Notes: generated by a model not told the origin, from the sequence alone. Positions 1 through 8,481 are shown, counted from the first letter of the stretch. The stretch is 64,000 nucleotides of DNA from CAZENU01 sp965222125 (GCA_965222125.1 CBDCTC010000006.1:744001-808000), one strand, 5' to 3'. Translations and numbers: made by a program.

Positions 1-737
1 GCAGGATCGGACGGCTGCGCTACATCTACGCCAGCGGCAAGGGCTACTACGGGGGCTACGGCGTGATGAACATCGCCGTCCACACCCTGAACTTCGTTAC
101 CAAGCTGGCCGGGCCGTGCCGCAGCGTCTCGGCGACGGCCGTGACGAACGGCCGCTCGATCACGCCGGAGGATGTCGTCCCATCGCCGAGCGGCATGGGC
201 ACCATCGCGGGCGAGAACATAACGGCGGTGCTGGAGTTCGACGACAACGTCACCGCTTCCCTGCTGCAGCACCGGTTCCCCGAGGTGGATACCGCGGGCT
301 CCGGCATGGAGATCTTCGGCACGGAGGGGAGGCTGCACTGGTCCAACTCGGGCATTTGGATTCTGCCCGGCCCTCACTTCCGGCCCGACGGTGAGCACGA
401 CCGATGGGAGCCGCTCGAGACATCGGTCCCGGACGGATTCGACCCCGACGGCATAGCCAAGCTGGAGGAGTACTGCTACGTCGACGAGTACGTGAAGGCC
501 CTGGACGAGGGCCGCGAGCACGAGAGCAACATGGCGGAGGCCCACCACGTGTTGGAAATCATGATGGGCATCTTCGAGTCCGCGGCCTATCGCCGCCGCA
601 TCGATCTCCCCCAAGCCGGACGTGACCACCCGCTGTTGCGCTGGCGCGGCGAGCACGGCCTGGGCGAGCCCGCGCCGATGCCGCGGGACTACTACGATTG
701 GCTGGCGGCCGAGGACAGGCGGCTGGGCAGGAGCTAG
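1..737 (+). CDS. Gfo/Idh/MocA-family oxidoreductase, C-terminal part (5' end outside window)
   Basis: The frame is open from the first bases of the window (codons begin at base 3), so the gene starts upstream and about 245 C-terminal residues are visible. The piece matches the substrate-binding alpha/beta domain of NAD(P)-dependent Gfo/Idh/MocA dehydrogenases. A Gly/Tyr-rich loop leads to a VMNIAVHTLNF helix, which sits where the family carries its H-x-x-x-D/N substrate motif. Then comes a beta-sheet with the usual GMEIFGTEGRL strand-turn-strand and a C-terminal helix (HHVLEIMMGIFESA) that ends most members. The Rossmann domain is not visible, so the cofactor cannot be judged. It faces the four-gene oxidoreductase operon on the other strand. 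Family assignment is firm; the substrate is unknown. Confidence 0.8.
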   Translation, partial: RIGRLRYIYASGKGYYGGYGVMNIAVHTLNFVTKLAGPCRSVSATAVTNGRSITPEDVVPSPSGMGTIAGENITAVLEFDDNVTASLLQHRFPEVDTAGSGMEIFGTEGRLHWSNSGIWILPGPHFRPDGEHDRWEPLETSVPDGFDPDGIAKLEEYCYVDEYVKALDEGREHESNMAEAHHVLEIMMGIFESAAYRRRIDLPQAGRDHPLLRWRGEHGLGEPAPMPRDYYDWLAAEDRRLGRS

Positions 738-852
738 GAGTACCAGCCATCTCCGCCACGCTGTCTCCCACAGGGGGAGTTACGCAAAGGTCTCCTTTCG
801 CGTGACGGTTCTGCGCTCTTCGAAGTCTGAGTAGGGGTGGGGCCGTCGCCAC

Positions 853-905
853 ACGACCCGTTCGGCCTGAGTGCCCCGACGCTTCGTCGGGGTGTATCGA
901 AGGGC
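853..905. repeat. Dispersed hairpin repeat, copy A
   Basis: The segment begins ACGACCCGTTC, has a short hairpin (CCCCGACG CTT CGTCGGGG) in the middle, and ends GTATCGAAGGGC. The same flanks around a different hairpin occur at 48374-48427, and a diverged copy lies at 6423-6452. It is intergenic, between two convergent oxidoreductase genes. The conserved flanks with a changing but still paired stem point to a REP-like mobile hairpin family rather than an ordinary terminator. No T-tract follows the stem. Confidence 0.6.
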
Positions 906-949
906 CGGCACAACTCAGTCTGCGGGTGGGGCCGACACCAGCATTGTGG

Positions 950-2083
950 CTAGAGCTCCCGGCGCCAGACCTCGTAGGGGTTTTCGCGGTTGGCCAGTGG
1001 GAATGGGACGCGCGTCCCGAGGCGATGGGACTCGTGGACCGCCATGATCATCTCCAGCGCGGCCCTGGCGTCCTTGTCGCTGGAGCTGGACACCACGTCT
1101 CGCCCCTCTTCGACGGCCTGGATCAGCTCCGCGACTATCATCCGGTTGCTCAGGTGCATCGACGACCTGACGGGCACATCTTCGTGCAGCCCCCACTCGT
1201 CCAGCACCACGGGCTCCCACTTCTCGTCGTCGTTGCCGGGGACCCACTGGCCGTAGGGGTAGACGAACATGTTGCCCTTGGGCGAGTTCCGCACGGAGAT
1301 GATGCCGCGGGTCCCGTACGCCTCGAAGCCGAACCAGCTGTCGGTCCGGTCGGCGGGCATCTCGCTCGGCAGGGACTCGAAGTGGGCCGCCGTGCCGTTG
1401 GCGAAGGCGTAGTAGGCGGACACGCCGTTGCCGGCGATGAGGCCGATCTCCTCGTCGCCCTCCCTTACGTCGTCGACCGTCACGTCCCGGCCGTCCTGGG
1501 TGACGTGGCCGGTGGCCCATAGCACGTCCGAGCCGGCGATGTGGCGCATGCTGTCCATCATGTGCGTGCCGAGCACCATCAGGTCCTGGGCGCCGGACCG
1601 GTGGTCGCACTTGCCGTGGGCCTTGAGCACCTGCAGGTCGCCGATGGCGCCGTCGTCCACCAGCTTCTTGGCGTGCTGCTCGTAGGGGTTGGCCCTGCGG
1701 TGGGCGACGGTGACGCGGGTCCCCGACCGCTCGCACGCCTCCACCATGGCGTCGGCGTCTGCCAGCGTCGGCGCGAAGGGCTTCTCGCAGAGCACACCGC
1801 GGATTCCCGCCTCGGCGGCCGCGACGATCATGTCTCGGTGGGGCCCAAGCCATCGCGGGCACACGGCGACTAGGTCGAGATTCTCCTTATCGAGCATCTC
1901 TCGATAGTCGGCATACGCGGCGCCGGCCCCCGTCCTCTCCCGGGCGGCCTTGAGCCCCTCGGGATCGTCGTCGGCGACGGCGACGAAATCGACGTTGGGC
2001 AGGCCCACGAAGGCTACGTCGAGCCCGTGGCCCCAGTCGCCCCGGCCCGTCCTGCCGATCGCTCCCGCCCGGTACTTTGTCAT
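950..2083 (-). CDS. Gfo/Idh/MocA-family oxidoreductase
   Basis: A 377-residue NAD(P)-dependent dehydrogenase of the Gfo/Idh/MocA family. The N-terminal Rossmann fold has an unusual glycine loop (GAIGRTGRGDWGHG), followed by an acidic beta-2 end (AVADDDPEG). The family's dinucleotide and catalytic motif EKP is present as VLCEKPFAPT near residue 100. The predicted substrate-site helix reads LGTHMMDSMRHIAG, placing His and Asp where inositol dehydrogenase has them. AAGGAG lies 6 nt before the ATG. It is the last gene of a minus-strand run of four such genes (5694 to 950), with gaps of 45-77 bp that suggest one transcript. The sugar or cyclitol substrate cannot be read from the sequence. Confidence 0.88.
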   Translation of the reverse strand: MTKYRAGAIGRTGRGDWGHGLDVAFVGLPNVDFVAVADDDPEGLKAARERTGAGAAYADYREMLDKENLDLVAVCPRWLGPHRDMIVAAAEAGIRGVLCEKPFAPTLADADAMVEACERSGTRVTVAHRRANPYEQHAKKLVDDGAIGDLQVLKAHGKCDHRSGAQDLMVLGTHMMDSMRHIAGSDVLWATGHVTQDGRDVTVDDVREGDEEIGLIAGNGVSAYYAFANGTAAHFESLPSEMPADRTDSWFGFEAYGTRGIISVRNSPKGNMFVYPYGQWVPGNDDEKWEPVVLDEWGLHEDVPVRSSMHLSNRMIVAELIQAVEEGRDVVSSSSDKDARAALEMIMAVHESHRLGTRVPFPLANRENPYEVWRREL

Positions 2084-2160
2084 AACAGTCTCCTTCGGCC
2101 TTTTGCCGCAAGCTGATCGGATTCGGGGCGCCGGTCGGCGCCGATGGTCAAGCGGCGCAG

Positions 2161-3393
2161 CTAGGCGATACGCCCCTCGAAGGTGTAGAAGGGGTCATCC
2201 TTGTCGAGCGGCAGGCTCACCGGAGCGCCCTCGTGCGCCGACTTGTACAGGGCCCGCACGATCTCCACGTGGTGCATCGGCACCTCGATGGGCACCACCG
2301 GGTCCGAGTCGTTGGCGATGCTCTCCAGGAACAGCCGGCTCTGGTACTCCTCGGAGGCGCGCTCGGGCACGTCGGACACGTCGTCGGCGAGTGCGTCCAG
2401 CGCGTCGACCGCCGCCCCGTCTCCGAACCCGAACGAAGTGTCGGCCTCCCAGTAGTTGGCTCCCGGAGCGCCCTGGTTGAAGTACTCTTCGCCGACCAGC
2501 ATCGAAGCGTCGCGGCCCAGTATCTCGAACCGGCCCGACGGGGTGAGCCGCTGCTTGTGGTTGAGCAGCGAGGCGTGGATGGTGCCGGTGGCGCCGTTGG
2601 AGTACCGCATCACGGCGTGGGTCAGGTTTTCGTGCTCGATCTCCCGCAGCGCCGGGCCGGCGTACGCGAACAGCTCGACGACGCGCGAGCCGAGCACCCA
2701 CAGGAACGGGTCGATGATGTACCTGCCGTGGTGGAACGCGGCGCCGCCTCCCTCTCCGCTCCAGGTGCCGTGCCAGCCCCGGTAGTAGCTCTGGGGACGG
2801 AACCAGTTCAGATCGACCCGGGCGCTCGCGACCTGCCCCAGCAGGCTCTTCTCGACGGCACGGCGGGCGAGGGCGATCCCGCGCGGATACCGCGCTCCGC
2901 ACTGGGAGTGGAACTTCACGCCCGCGCGACGGACCGCGTCCGCCATGGCCGCGGCGTCGGCAACGCTCGCGGCCATCGGGCCCTGGGTGAAGACGTGTCG
3001 GCCGGCCTCGGCCGCGGCGATGGTCGGCTCGGAGCGTACCGTCGGAGTCGTCAGCAGCACCATCGCCTGGACCTCCTCGTCTCGGAGGAGGCCTTCGTGG
3101 TCGCGGTAGACGCGGATGCCCGCGATGGCCGCCGACTCAGCCAGTGCGGCCTTTCGCAGCTCCTGGGCGCGGGTCTCGTCGTCGCGCGACTCGCCGGCCC
3201 GCAGCCGCGCCGTGTGCGCCGCTGCGTGGTACGCCTCGATCTGCCGAGCACGGCGATGCTCCGCGCGCTCCGGCTGAGGGTCGGCAACGGCGACGACGCG
3301 TGCGACGTCGGACAGCCCGGCGTAGATGTCGGTGTACAGGCGGGAGATGGACCCGCAGCCGGCGAAGGCAACACCGATTCGGTCGTCGGTCAT
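2161..3393 (-). CDS. Gfo/Idh/MocA-family oxidoreductase with helical insertion and altered EKP motif
   Basis: A 410-residue member of the same family. The Rossmann loop is AFAGCGSISR and the second strand ends AVADPQPER. An Arg/Ala-rich helical insertion of roughly 45 residues (about 45-90, starting ERAEHRRARQ) separates beta-2 from the next core strand and accounts for the extra length. At the EKP position the protein reads VFTQGPMAAS, so the conserved lysine is missing. The substrate helix reads FHHGRYIIDPFLWVLG, where the H-x-x-x-D spacing looks altered. AGAGG precedes the ATG. Family membership is clear. Loss of the EKP lysine means normal dehydrogenase chemistry should not be assumed. 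Confidence 0.82.
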   Translation of the reverse strand: MTDDRIGVAFAGCGSISRLYTDIYAGLSDVARVVAVADPQPERAEHRRARQIEAYHAAAHTARLRAGESRDDETRAQELRKAALAESAAIAGIRVYRDHEGLLRDEEVQAMVLLTTPTVRSEPTIAAAEAGRHVFTQGPMAASVADAAAMADAVRRAGVKFHSQCGARYPRGIALARRAVEKSLLGQVASARVDLNWFRPQSYYRGWHGTWSGEGGGAAFHHGRYIIDPFLWVLGSRVVELFAYAGPALREIEHENLTHAVMRYSNGATGTIHASLLNHKQRLTPSGRFEILGRDASMLVGEEYFNQGAPGANYWEADTSFGFGDGAAVDALDALADDVSDVPERASEEYQSRLFLESIANDSDPVVPIEVPMHHVEIVRALYKSAHEGAPVSLPLDKDDPFYTFEGRIA

Positions 3394-3438
3394 GTCAACC
3401 TCTTCTCGGACGCCGGGAGCCGGCCCCGCGGACGGACG

Positions 3439-4554
3439 CTACACGTCTACGCCGTACCGGACGTCGACTCTCGTGCCCGTGCGGGCCGACTCGTAGGCCG
3501 CGTCGATGCTCTGGAGCACGTGCAGACCGTCCACCATGTTCGGCCGGCCGGCCCGGCCGGCCCGGATGTCGTTGGCGAACTGCTCGATCCAGACGTAGTA
3601 CCAGACGTGTCCGACGATGCTGGGCAGTGGCGCGAGGTCGTACGTGATCGTCTTCTCCGGCGCGCCCCGCCACTGCGGCGACGCGCTGGTCACCTCGAGC
3701 TGGTTGCCGCCCACCGGCGTCCACTCCGCCCAGCCGTTGACGCCGCGCAGCACGAACGCGCTGTCGTAGGCCTGGTCTCCCACGGTGATCGGCTTCGTGT
3801 AGCCGTGGTGCAGGCTGCCGAACCCGCCGTTCTCGTACTCGAGGCCGAGCACGGCGATGTCCTCCATCGGCTCTTCCATGTGCCCGAACGGGCGGCCGGT
3901 CATCGCCTGGACGGACTTGACCTCGCAGCCCATGACGGCGCGCATAAGGTCGAGATGGTGGCAGCCGATGTAGTGCAGCACGCCGCCGCCCTCGGTGTCC
4001 AGCCGGTGGGCCGGCGCGTTGATGTCCTTGCCGAGCGGGCCTCCGACCTGTCCCCAGAACTGGCGGCTCTCGATGTCGACCGGCTCGCCCAGGACGTCCT
4101 CCTCGATCAGCCGCCGGATGTCCAGCGCCGCCGGGTGATAGCGCCACGGGTACAGCATGAAGGTCGTCAGGTTGTTTCGGAGGACGGCCTTGGTGACGGG
4201 GATGAGCTCTTCCGACTTCCTGGCGAACTGCTTGTCGACCATGAAGTGCTTGCCGGCCTCCGCCAGCTTGAGCAGCGCCGGCGCGACATCGGCGGGGTGC
4301 AGGACGACCGCGGCGAAGTCGAACTCCTCCTTCGCCAGCATGTCGTCGAGGCTGGAGTAGAGGCCCGCGCCCGGGTTGTGCTTCTTCGCGTCGTCGAGGA
4401 AGGAGCTGTCGTAGGTCTCACAGTAGGTCACGACCTCCACGCCTTCGAGGCGTCGGACGTCGTGGATCAGCCGGGGCTTGGAGTCGTCGAAGCTGCCCGC
4501 GTGGCCTGTGCTCAGGCCTACGTGCGCCGCTCTCAGTGGTCTGTCGGATGCCAT
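3439..4554 (-). CDS. Gfo/Idh/MocA-family oxidoreductase (paralogue 1 of a tandem pair)
   Basis: A 371-residue protein closely related to the gene at 4609-5694. Both begin with a GLSTGHAGS or GMSTGHAGS motif in place of the classical G-x-G-x-x-G loop, and both carry VDKQFARKSE where EKP is expected, so a lysine is kept in a changed setting. The substrate region reads GGGVLHYIGCHHLDLM, with His and Asp in the family arrangement. GAGGTG precedes the ATG. The pair probably arose by tandem duplication. Sharing the same atypical cofactor loop and catalytic motif suggests a distinct subfamily, and whether it binds NAD(P) is an open question. Confidence 0.85.
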   Translation of the reverse strand: MASDRPLRAAHVGLSTGHAGSFDDSKPRLIHDVRRLEGVEVVTYCETYDSSFLDDAKKHNPGAGLYSSLDDMLAKEEFDFAAVVLHPADVAPALLKLAEAGKHFMVDKQFARKSEELIPVTKAVLRNNLTTFMLYPWRYHPAALDIRRLIEEDVLGEPVDIESRQFWGQVGGPLGKDINAPAHRLDTEGGGVLHYIGCHHLDLMRAVMGCEVKSVQAMTGRPFGHMEEPMEDIAVLGLEYENGGFGSLHHGYTKPITVGDQAYDSAFVLRGVNGWAEWTPVGGNQLEVTSASPQWRGAPEKTITYDLAPLPSIVGHVWYYVWIEQFANDIRAGRAGRPNMVDGLHVLQSIDAAYESARTGTRVDVRYGVDV

Positions 4555-4608
4555 CTACGCACCTCGTGTGGGATTTTCGCAACGGCGGCTCTGGGTTCTG
4601 CCGCCGAT

Positions 4609-5694
4609 TCAGACGCCGTACTGCACCTCGACGCGGCGGCCCGTGCGAGCCGACTCGTAGGCGGCGTCGATGCTCTGCAGCACGTACAACGCGTCGTCCA
4701 TCGTGAGCACGCCGGGCCGTCCGGCGCGCACGTCGTCGATGAAGCGCTCGATCCAGCTGTGGTACCAGACCGAGGTCATGATGCCCTCGAACGTGGGCAC
4801 GTCGTAGTCGATGACGCGGTTGGGCGCGCCGCGCCACGATGGCGCCTTGCTGCGGACCTCGAGGCGGGGCTTGCCGACGTCCAAGTACCCTTCTCCGAAC
4901 TCGCTTCGCAGGCTGACTGAGGCGTAGTTCGTCCCCAGGTGCCCCAGGTAGCCGCAGTGCAGGGTGCCGAGCGCGCCGTTGTCGTACTCCAGCGCCAGCA
5001 TCGCGGCCTCTTCCATGCCGGGCTCGATGTGGCCGTTCGGGCGGCCCGTGATGGCCTGCACGGCCCTCACCTCGCCGCCGACCAGGAACCGCATCGTGTC
5101 CATGATGTGGCAGCCGACGTAGTGCAGCGAGCCGCCGGACTCGGTGTCGGCCCGATGCGCCGGTCCGAGAGCCTTCGTCGCGTCCACGACGTCGAAGATC
5201 TGGTTGGCCTCGATGGACAGCGGCCTGCCCATCAGGCCCCGGTCCACCATGTCGCGCAGGTCCTGCGCCGCCGGATGGTAGCGCCAGGGGTAGGCGATGA
5301 AGGTCGTTACCCCGTTGTTGCGCACGCTCTTGACCACGTCGATCAGGTCCTCGGACTTGCGGGCGAACTGCTTGTCCACCAGGAAGTGCTTGCCGGCGTT
5401 GGCCAGCTTGAGCAGCGCGTCCGGGACGTCCCTGGGCAGCAGCACGACGCAGGCCAGGTCGAAGTCCTGCTTCTCGATCAGCTCGTCGACGGAGGAGTAG
5501 ACGCCCGCCTTCGGGTCGAAGGCCTTCGCCACGTCGAGGTAGGACTGGTCGTAGATCTCGCAGTAGCCGACGACCTCGACGCCCTCGAGCTGCTGGAAGG
5601 TGCGGATGAGCCTGGGGCGGGACGAGTCGAGGCTGCCCGCGTGCCCGGTGCTCATGCCGATCTGTACGGCCTTCAGGACCTTCTTTTCTGTCAT
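4609..5694 (-). CDS. Gfo/Idh/MocA-family oxidoreductase (paralogue 2 of a tandem pair)
   Basis: A 361-residue protein, first gene of the four-gene minus-strand oxidoreductase run. I start it at the ATG at 5694, preceded by AGGTGG. A longer open frame upstream lacks a ribosome site and resembles nothing in the paralogue. It shares GMSTGHAGS near the N-terminus, VDKQFARKSE at the EKP position and a SGGSLHYVGCHIMDTM substrate helix with its neighbour. The C-terminus (VLQSIDAAYESARTG) is nearly identical between the two. Intergenic spacing to the neighbour is 54 bp. Likely a sugar or cyclitol dehydrogenase-like enzyme, substrate unknown. Confidence 0.85.
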   Translation of the reverse strand: MTEKKVLKAVQIGMSTGHAGSLDSSRPRLIRTFQQLEGVEVVGYCEIYDQSYLDVAKAFDPKAGVYSSVDELIEKQDFDLACVVLLPRDVPDALLKLANAGKHFLVDKQFARKSEDLIDVVKSVRNNGVTTFIAYPWRYHPAAQDLRDMVDRGLMGRPLSIEANQIFDVVDATKALGPAHRADTESGGSLHYVGCHIMDTMRFLVGGEVRAVQAITGRPNGHIEPGMEEAAMLALEYDNGALGTLHCGYLGHLGTNYASVSLRSEFGEGYLDVGKPRLEVRSKAPSWRGAPNRVIDYDVPTFEGIMTSVWYHSWIERFIDDVRAGRPGVLTMDDALYVLQSIDAAYESARTGRRVEVQYGV

Positions 5695-5840
5695 TGCGCC
5701 ACCTGGGGAAAATAGTGCCGAAAGCGGCCTTGGGGAACCTGAGCGCACTATAAGTTCAGGGCCCGCGCGTGTCAAACCGCCGCCGATGCGGACGAGCCGC
5801 ACGGTGTACGAGGCTACCCGCGGGCAGCTATCGCGCCGCT

Positions 5841-6200
5841 CTAGTTTGGGGATACAAGCGCGAGCATGCGCTCGGTGAAGTCTCGAACGAGCGGGCTCTC
5901 ATGCAGCCAGTCTTCGGGCTCCATGAATTCGTGGTAGAAGTTGGCATGGAACTTACCTGCCACCGCGAACTCGGCGGCGATACGCCGATCGTCGTGTCGA
6001 GCCGCAAGCTCCTCTACCATCACTCTCTGCGCCCGATGATTACCGCATGACATGCCCCTTGACTGGGCAGCCGCCATCACGGCCTGGGAGGCGGCACCCC
6101 ACAGCTTCTCGGAGGCCTGCAGAATGTCCCCCGCCTCGAACTCGCTGTCTGCCTGGGCCAGGAACCGCCTCGCCTGCTCTACGTGCTCGTCAGTAGTCAT
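5841..6200 (-). CDS. PaREP1/HEPN-like small helical protein
   Basis: A 119-residue, mostly helical protein. The start is the ATG at 6200, preceded by GGAGAG; a 52-residue upstream extension looks non-coding. It contains ASEKLWGAASQAVMAAAQ and, further on, AGKFHANFYHEFMEP, the pattern of PaREP1 family proteins, which I place near the HEPN superfamily. Related HEPN proteins are often paired with a nucleotidyltransferase or act as RNases, but no partner gene lies beside this one and I see no R-x4-6-H catalytic motif. Role unknown. Family call by pattern recall. Confidence 0.65.
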   Translation of the reverse strand: MTTDEHVEQARRFLAQADSEFEAGDILQASEKLWGAASQAVMAAAQSRGMSCGNHRAQRVMVEELAARHDDRRIAAEFAVAGKFHANFYHEFMEPEDWLHESPLVRDFTERMLALVSPN

Positions 6201-6361
6201 TGAAGTGCTCTCCGCTTCTCGATGGCTAGCACAAGATAGTCTGCGGATTGCGCCACAGCCACATCGGGAAGTCGGCCGTACCGATGGGTTGCCCACAGGC
6301 CCCTTTGGTATCAAGCTCACTCTTCGTGTCCAAGAGTCTGAACTCGTTCGATCCACCCAAC

Positions 6362-6389
6362 TGCTCAGGCTCTATTGCTCAGGCTCTAT
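6362..6389. repeat. 14-bp perfect tandem duplication in a 460-bp intergenic region
   Basis: The unit TGCTCAGGCTCTAT occurs twice back to back. It lies in the non-coding stretch 6201-6663 between the divergent PaREP1-like gene and moeB. That stretch otherwise holds a diverged dispersed hairpin repeat (6423-6452) and the moeB promoter. Two copies are too few to imply function; a replication-slippage duplication is the simplest reading. Confidence 0.6.
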
Positions 6390-6422
6390 GGTAGTCCGCA
6401 CAATCCGCTCTGCCAGAGCAGC

Positions 6423-6452
6423 GCCGACGCTTCAGCGGGGCGTATCGAGCGG
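6423..6452. repeat. Dispersed hairpin repeat, diverged copy C
   Basis: GCCGACGCTTCAGCGGGGC followed by GTATCGAGCGGC resembles the second half of the dispersed repeats at 853-905 and 48374-48427. The ACGACCCGTTC half is not recognisable here. The stem is weakened to GCT/AGC with further partial pairing. Treated as a decayed copy. Confidence 0.4.
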
Positions 6453-6498
6453 CGCGACGTGTGGTCTCACATGAACAGTTACACAACGGCCACGGCGT

Positions 6499-6528
6499 TG
6501 TTTGGGTTGGCGGCCGGCTGCTATACTC
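6499..6528 (+). promoter_or_regulatory. Sigma-70-like promoter for the moeB-rhodanese unit
   Basis: TTGTTT (6499-6504) and TATACT (6523-6528) are separated by 18 bp. The predicted start leaves a leader of about 130 nt before the moeB ATG at 6664, long enough to hold a regulatory structure, but I could not fold one convincingly. Confidence 0.5.
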
Positions 6529-6663
6529 GTTCGGCGCCCGACCCGGTTGGGGACGGCCTCTGCTCCGCCGGTGGACGGTGGGGCGTTTTGTTTGGGGAGC
6601 GTCCGAGAATCGTTCGAGAATCCGCTGGGAGAATGCGGCGGACCACCGAAACTGGAGGAGAGA

Positions 6664-7491
6664 ATGGCAGCGGTCGCCAGTAAGCCGTTGACGCCGTACC
6701 AGGTGCAGCGGTACAGCCGCCACATCATCATGCCCCAGGTGGGCAGCGCCGGCCAACGGAAGCTGTTGGATGCCAAAGTACTGGTCGTCGGCGCCGGGGG
6801 CCTGGGCTCTCCCGTCGCGGTCTATCTCACGCTCGCGGGCGTCGGCAAGATCGGCATCGTCGACTTCGATACCGTGGACGTGACCAACCTCCAGCGCCAG
6901 ATCCTGCACCAGAACGACGACATCGGACGCCGCAAGGTGATCTCCGCCCAGGAGACGCTGAAGTCGTACAACCCCGACGTCGAGGTCGGCGTCCACGAGG
7001 AGCCGCTCATGTCCGAGAACGCGATGGAGATCATCGCGGACTACGATATTGTAGTGAACGGGGCCGACAACTTCCCGGCCCGGTACCTCGTGAACGACGC
7101 CGCATACCTGAACGGCAAGCCGTTGGTCGACGGCAGCATCCTGATATTCGACGGAATGGCGTCGGTCTACCTGCCGGGCAAGGGCTGCTACCGCTGCCTG
7201 TTCCCGCAGCCGCCCCCGCCTGGCGAGGTCCCGAGTTGCGCCGAGGCGGGCGTGCTCGGGATGCTACCCGGCCTGGTGGGCACGATACAGGCGACCGAGA
7301 CGGTCAAGCTGATCATGGGCATCGGCCAGTCGCTCAGCGGCCGCCTGCTCCTCATCGACGGGCTCGAGATGGAGTTCCGCACGGTGAAGCTGCGGCGCAA
7401 TCCGGAGTGCCCGCTCTGCGGCGACAACCCGACGGTCACCGAGTTGATCGACTACGAGCTCTTCTGCGGCGCGCCGGCGGTTCCGGCCTAG
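6664..7491 (+). CDS. moeB: MoeB/ThiF-family adenylyltransferase (E1-like)
   Basis: A 275-residue E1-like enzyme. Family members adenylate the C-terminal glycine of a ubiquitin-like sulfur carrier (MoaD, ThiS or CysO) with ATP. Visible features are the N-terminal RYSRHIIMPQVG motif, the nucleotide loop VVGAGGLGSPVA, LQRQILH, two zinc-binding pairs (CYRC and CPLC), and the Cys-bearing PSCAEAGVLGMLPG segment. The start is the ATG preceded by GGAGGAG; an upstream in-frame ATG at 6502 overlaps the promoter and is rejected. A rhodanese follows 138 bp downstream, giving the adenylation-plus-sulfur-donor logic seen in MoeZ/MOCS3 but as two separate proteins. No sulfur-carrier gene is visible nearby; an MPN+ peptidase of the kind that works with CysO lies far away at 52323. 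Confidence 0.93.
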   Translation: MAAVASKPLTPYQVQRYSRHIIMPQVGSAGQRKLLDAKVLVVGAGGLGSPVAVYLTLAGVGKIGIVDFDTVDVTNLQRQILHQNDDIGRRKVISAQETLKSYNPDVEVGVHEEPLMSENAMEIIADYDIVVNGADNFPARYLVNDAAYLNGKPLVDGSILIFDGMASVYLPGKGCYRCLFPQPPPPGEVPSCAEAGVLGMLPGLVGTIQATETVKLIMGIGQSLSGRLLLIDGLEMEFRTVKLRRNPECPLCGDNPTVTELIDYELFCGAPAVPA

Positions 7492-7558
7492 GCGCACGAT
7501 GCCCGAAGCACGAAACGACCACCACCGTTCTCATCTGCTGTCCTGTATGTAGGCGGGC

Positions 7559-7573
7559 GGCTCGACGCGAGCC
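7559..7573 (+). other. Small hairpin between moeB and the rhodanese gene
   Basis: GGCTCG ACG CGAGCC is a perfect 6-bp stem with a 3-nt loop in the 138-bp gap between the two sulfur-transfer genes. No T-tract follows, so it is not a standard terminator. It may act on mRNA stability or attenuate expression of the second gene. Function is inferred only. Confidence 0.35.
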
Positions 7574-7629
7574 GTTCGCCGGCATCGACACGCCAACTCG
7601 CTTCAATTTCGCTCAAGGAGAGTGACAAA

Positions 7630-8481
7630 ATGTCAGCACGAATAGCTCATCCCGAGTCCATAGCGGAGACCGACTGGGTAGCGGAGAACCTGGACGACGA
7701 AACCGTGGCGATAGTCGAGGTCGACGTCGATACGTCGTCGTACGGCGAGGGCCACATACCGGGGGCCGTGGGCTGGAACTGGACGACGCAGCTCAACGAC
7801 ACCCTGACGCGGGACATCCTCAGCCGTGAGCATCTCGCCGCGCTGCTGGGAGAGTCCGGCATCTCCCGCGGCACGACGGTGGTGCTCTACGGCGACAACA
7901 ACAACTGGTTCGCGACGTACGCGTTCTGGCAGCTCAAGGGCGTCGGGCACAAGCGCGTCAAGATGATGAACGGTGGACGCCAGAAGTGGATCGACGAGGG
8001 CAGGGCCACGACGACCGACGTGCCCTCGCCGACGAAACGCGTCTACCGCGCTGGCGACCCGGACCCCAGCATCCGCGCCTCGCGCGACTACGTGCTCGAG
8101 GTCGCCTCGACGCGCAACAACGTCGGGCTGGTGGACGTGCGGGCCCCGGCCGAGTACAGCGGAGAGCTTCTGGCGCCGGCGAACCTGCCGCAGGAGGGCT
8201 CGCAGCGCGGCGGGCACGTACCGGGCGCGGCGAACATCCCGTGGGCCTCCGCGGTCAACGAGAGCGACGGCACCTTCAAGTCGGTCGAGGAGCTTCGCGC
8301 CATCTACGGCGGCAAGGGCATTTCGCCCGACACCGAGGTGATCACCTACTGCCGGATCGGCGAGCGCTCGTCGCACACTTGGTTCGTCCTGACGCAGATC
8401 CTGGGCTATCCCAAGGTGCGCAACTACGACGGCTCGTGGACCGAGTACGGCAGCATCGTCGGAGCGCCCATAGAGCGCTAG
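7630..8481 (+). CDS. Two-domain thiosulfate sulfurtransferase (rhodanese)
   Basis: A 283-residue tandem rhodanese. The N-terminal domain is the inactive half (EGHIPGAVGWNW, no catalytic cysteine). The C-terminal domain carries the active loop TYCRIGERSSHTW, with Cys as the persulfide carrier; CRIGERSS is the form seen in actinobacterial thiosulfate sulfurtransferases. AAGGAG precedes the ATG. It follows the MoeB/ThiF gene and ends at a strong terminator, so the two probably form one transcription unit in which this protein supplies sulfane sulfur to a sulfur-carrier protein. Specificity for thiosulfate over 3-mercaptopyruvate is inferred from the loop. Confidence 0.93.
   Translation: MSARIAHPESIAETDWVAENLDDETVAIVEVDVDTSSYGEGHIPGAVGWNWTTQLNDTLTRDILSREHLAALLGESGISRGTTVVLYGDNNNWFATYAFWQLKGVGHKRVKMMNGGRQKWIDEGRATTTDVPSPTKRVYRAGDPDPSIRASRDYVLEVASTRNNVGLVDVRAPAEYSGELLAPANLPQEGSQRGGHVPGAANIPWASAVNESDGTFKSVEELRAIYGGKGISPDTEVITYCRIGERSSHTWFVLTQILGYPKVRNYDGSWTEYGSIVGAPIER

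Noticed and set aside
2233..4920. An 895-residue open frame on the plus strand
   Set aside because: It runs antisense to three well-supported oxidoreductase genes, is full of Arg/Val/Asp repeats typical of shadow frames in GC-rich DNA, and has no family motifs.
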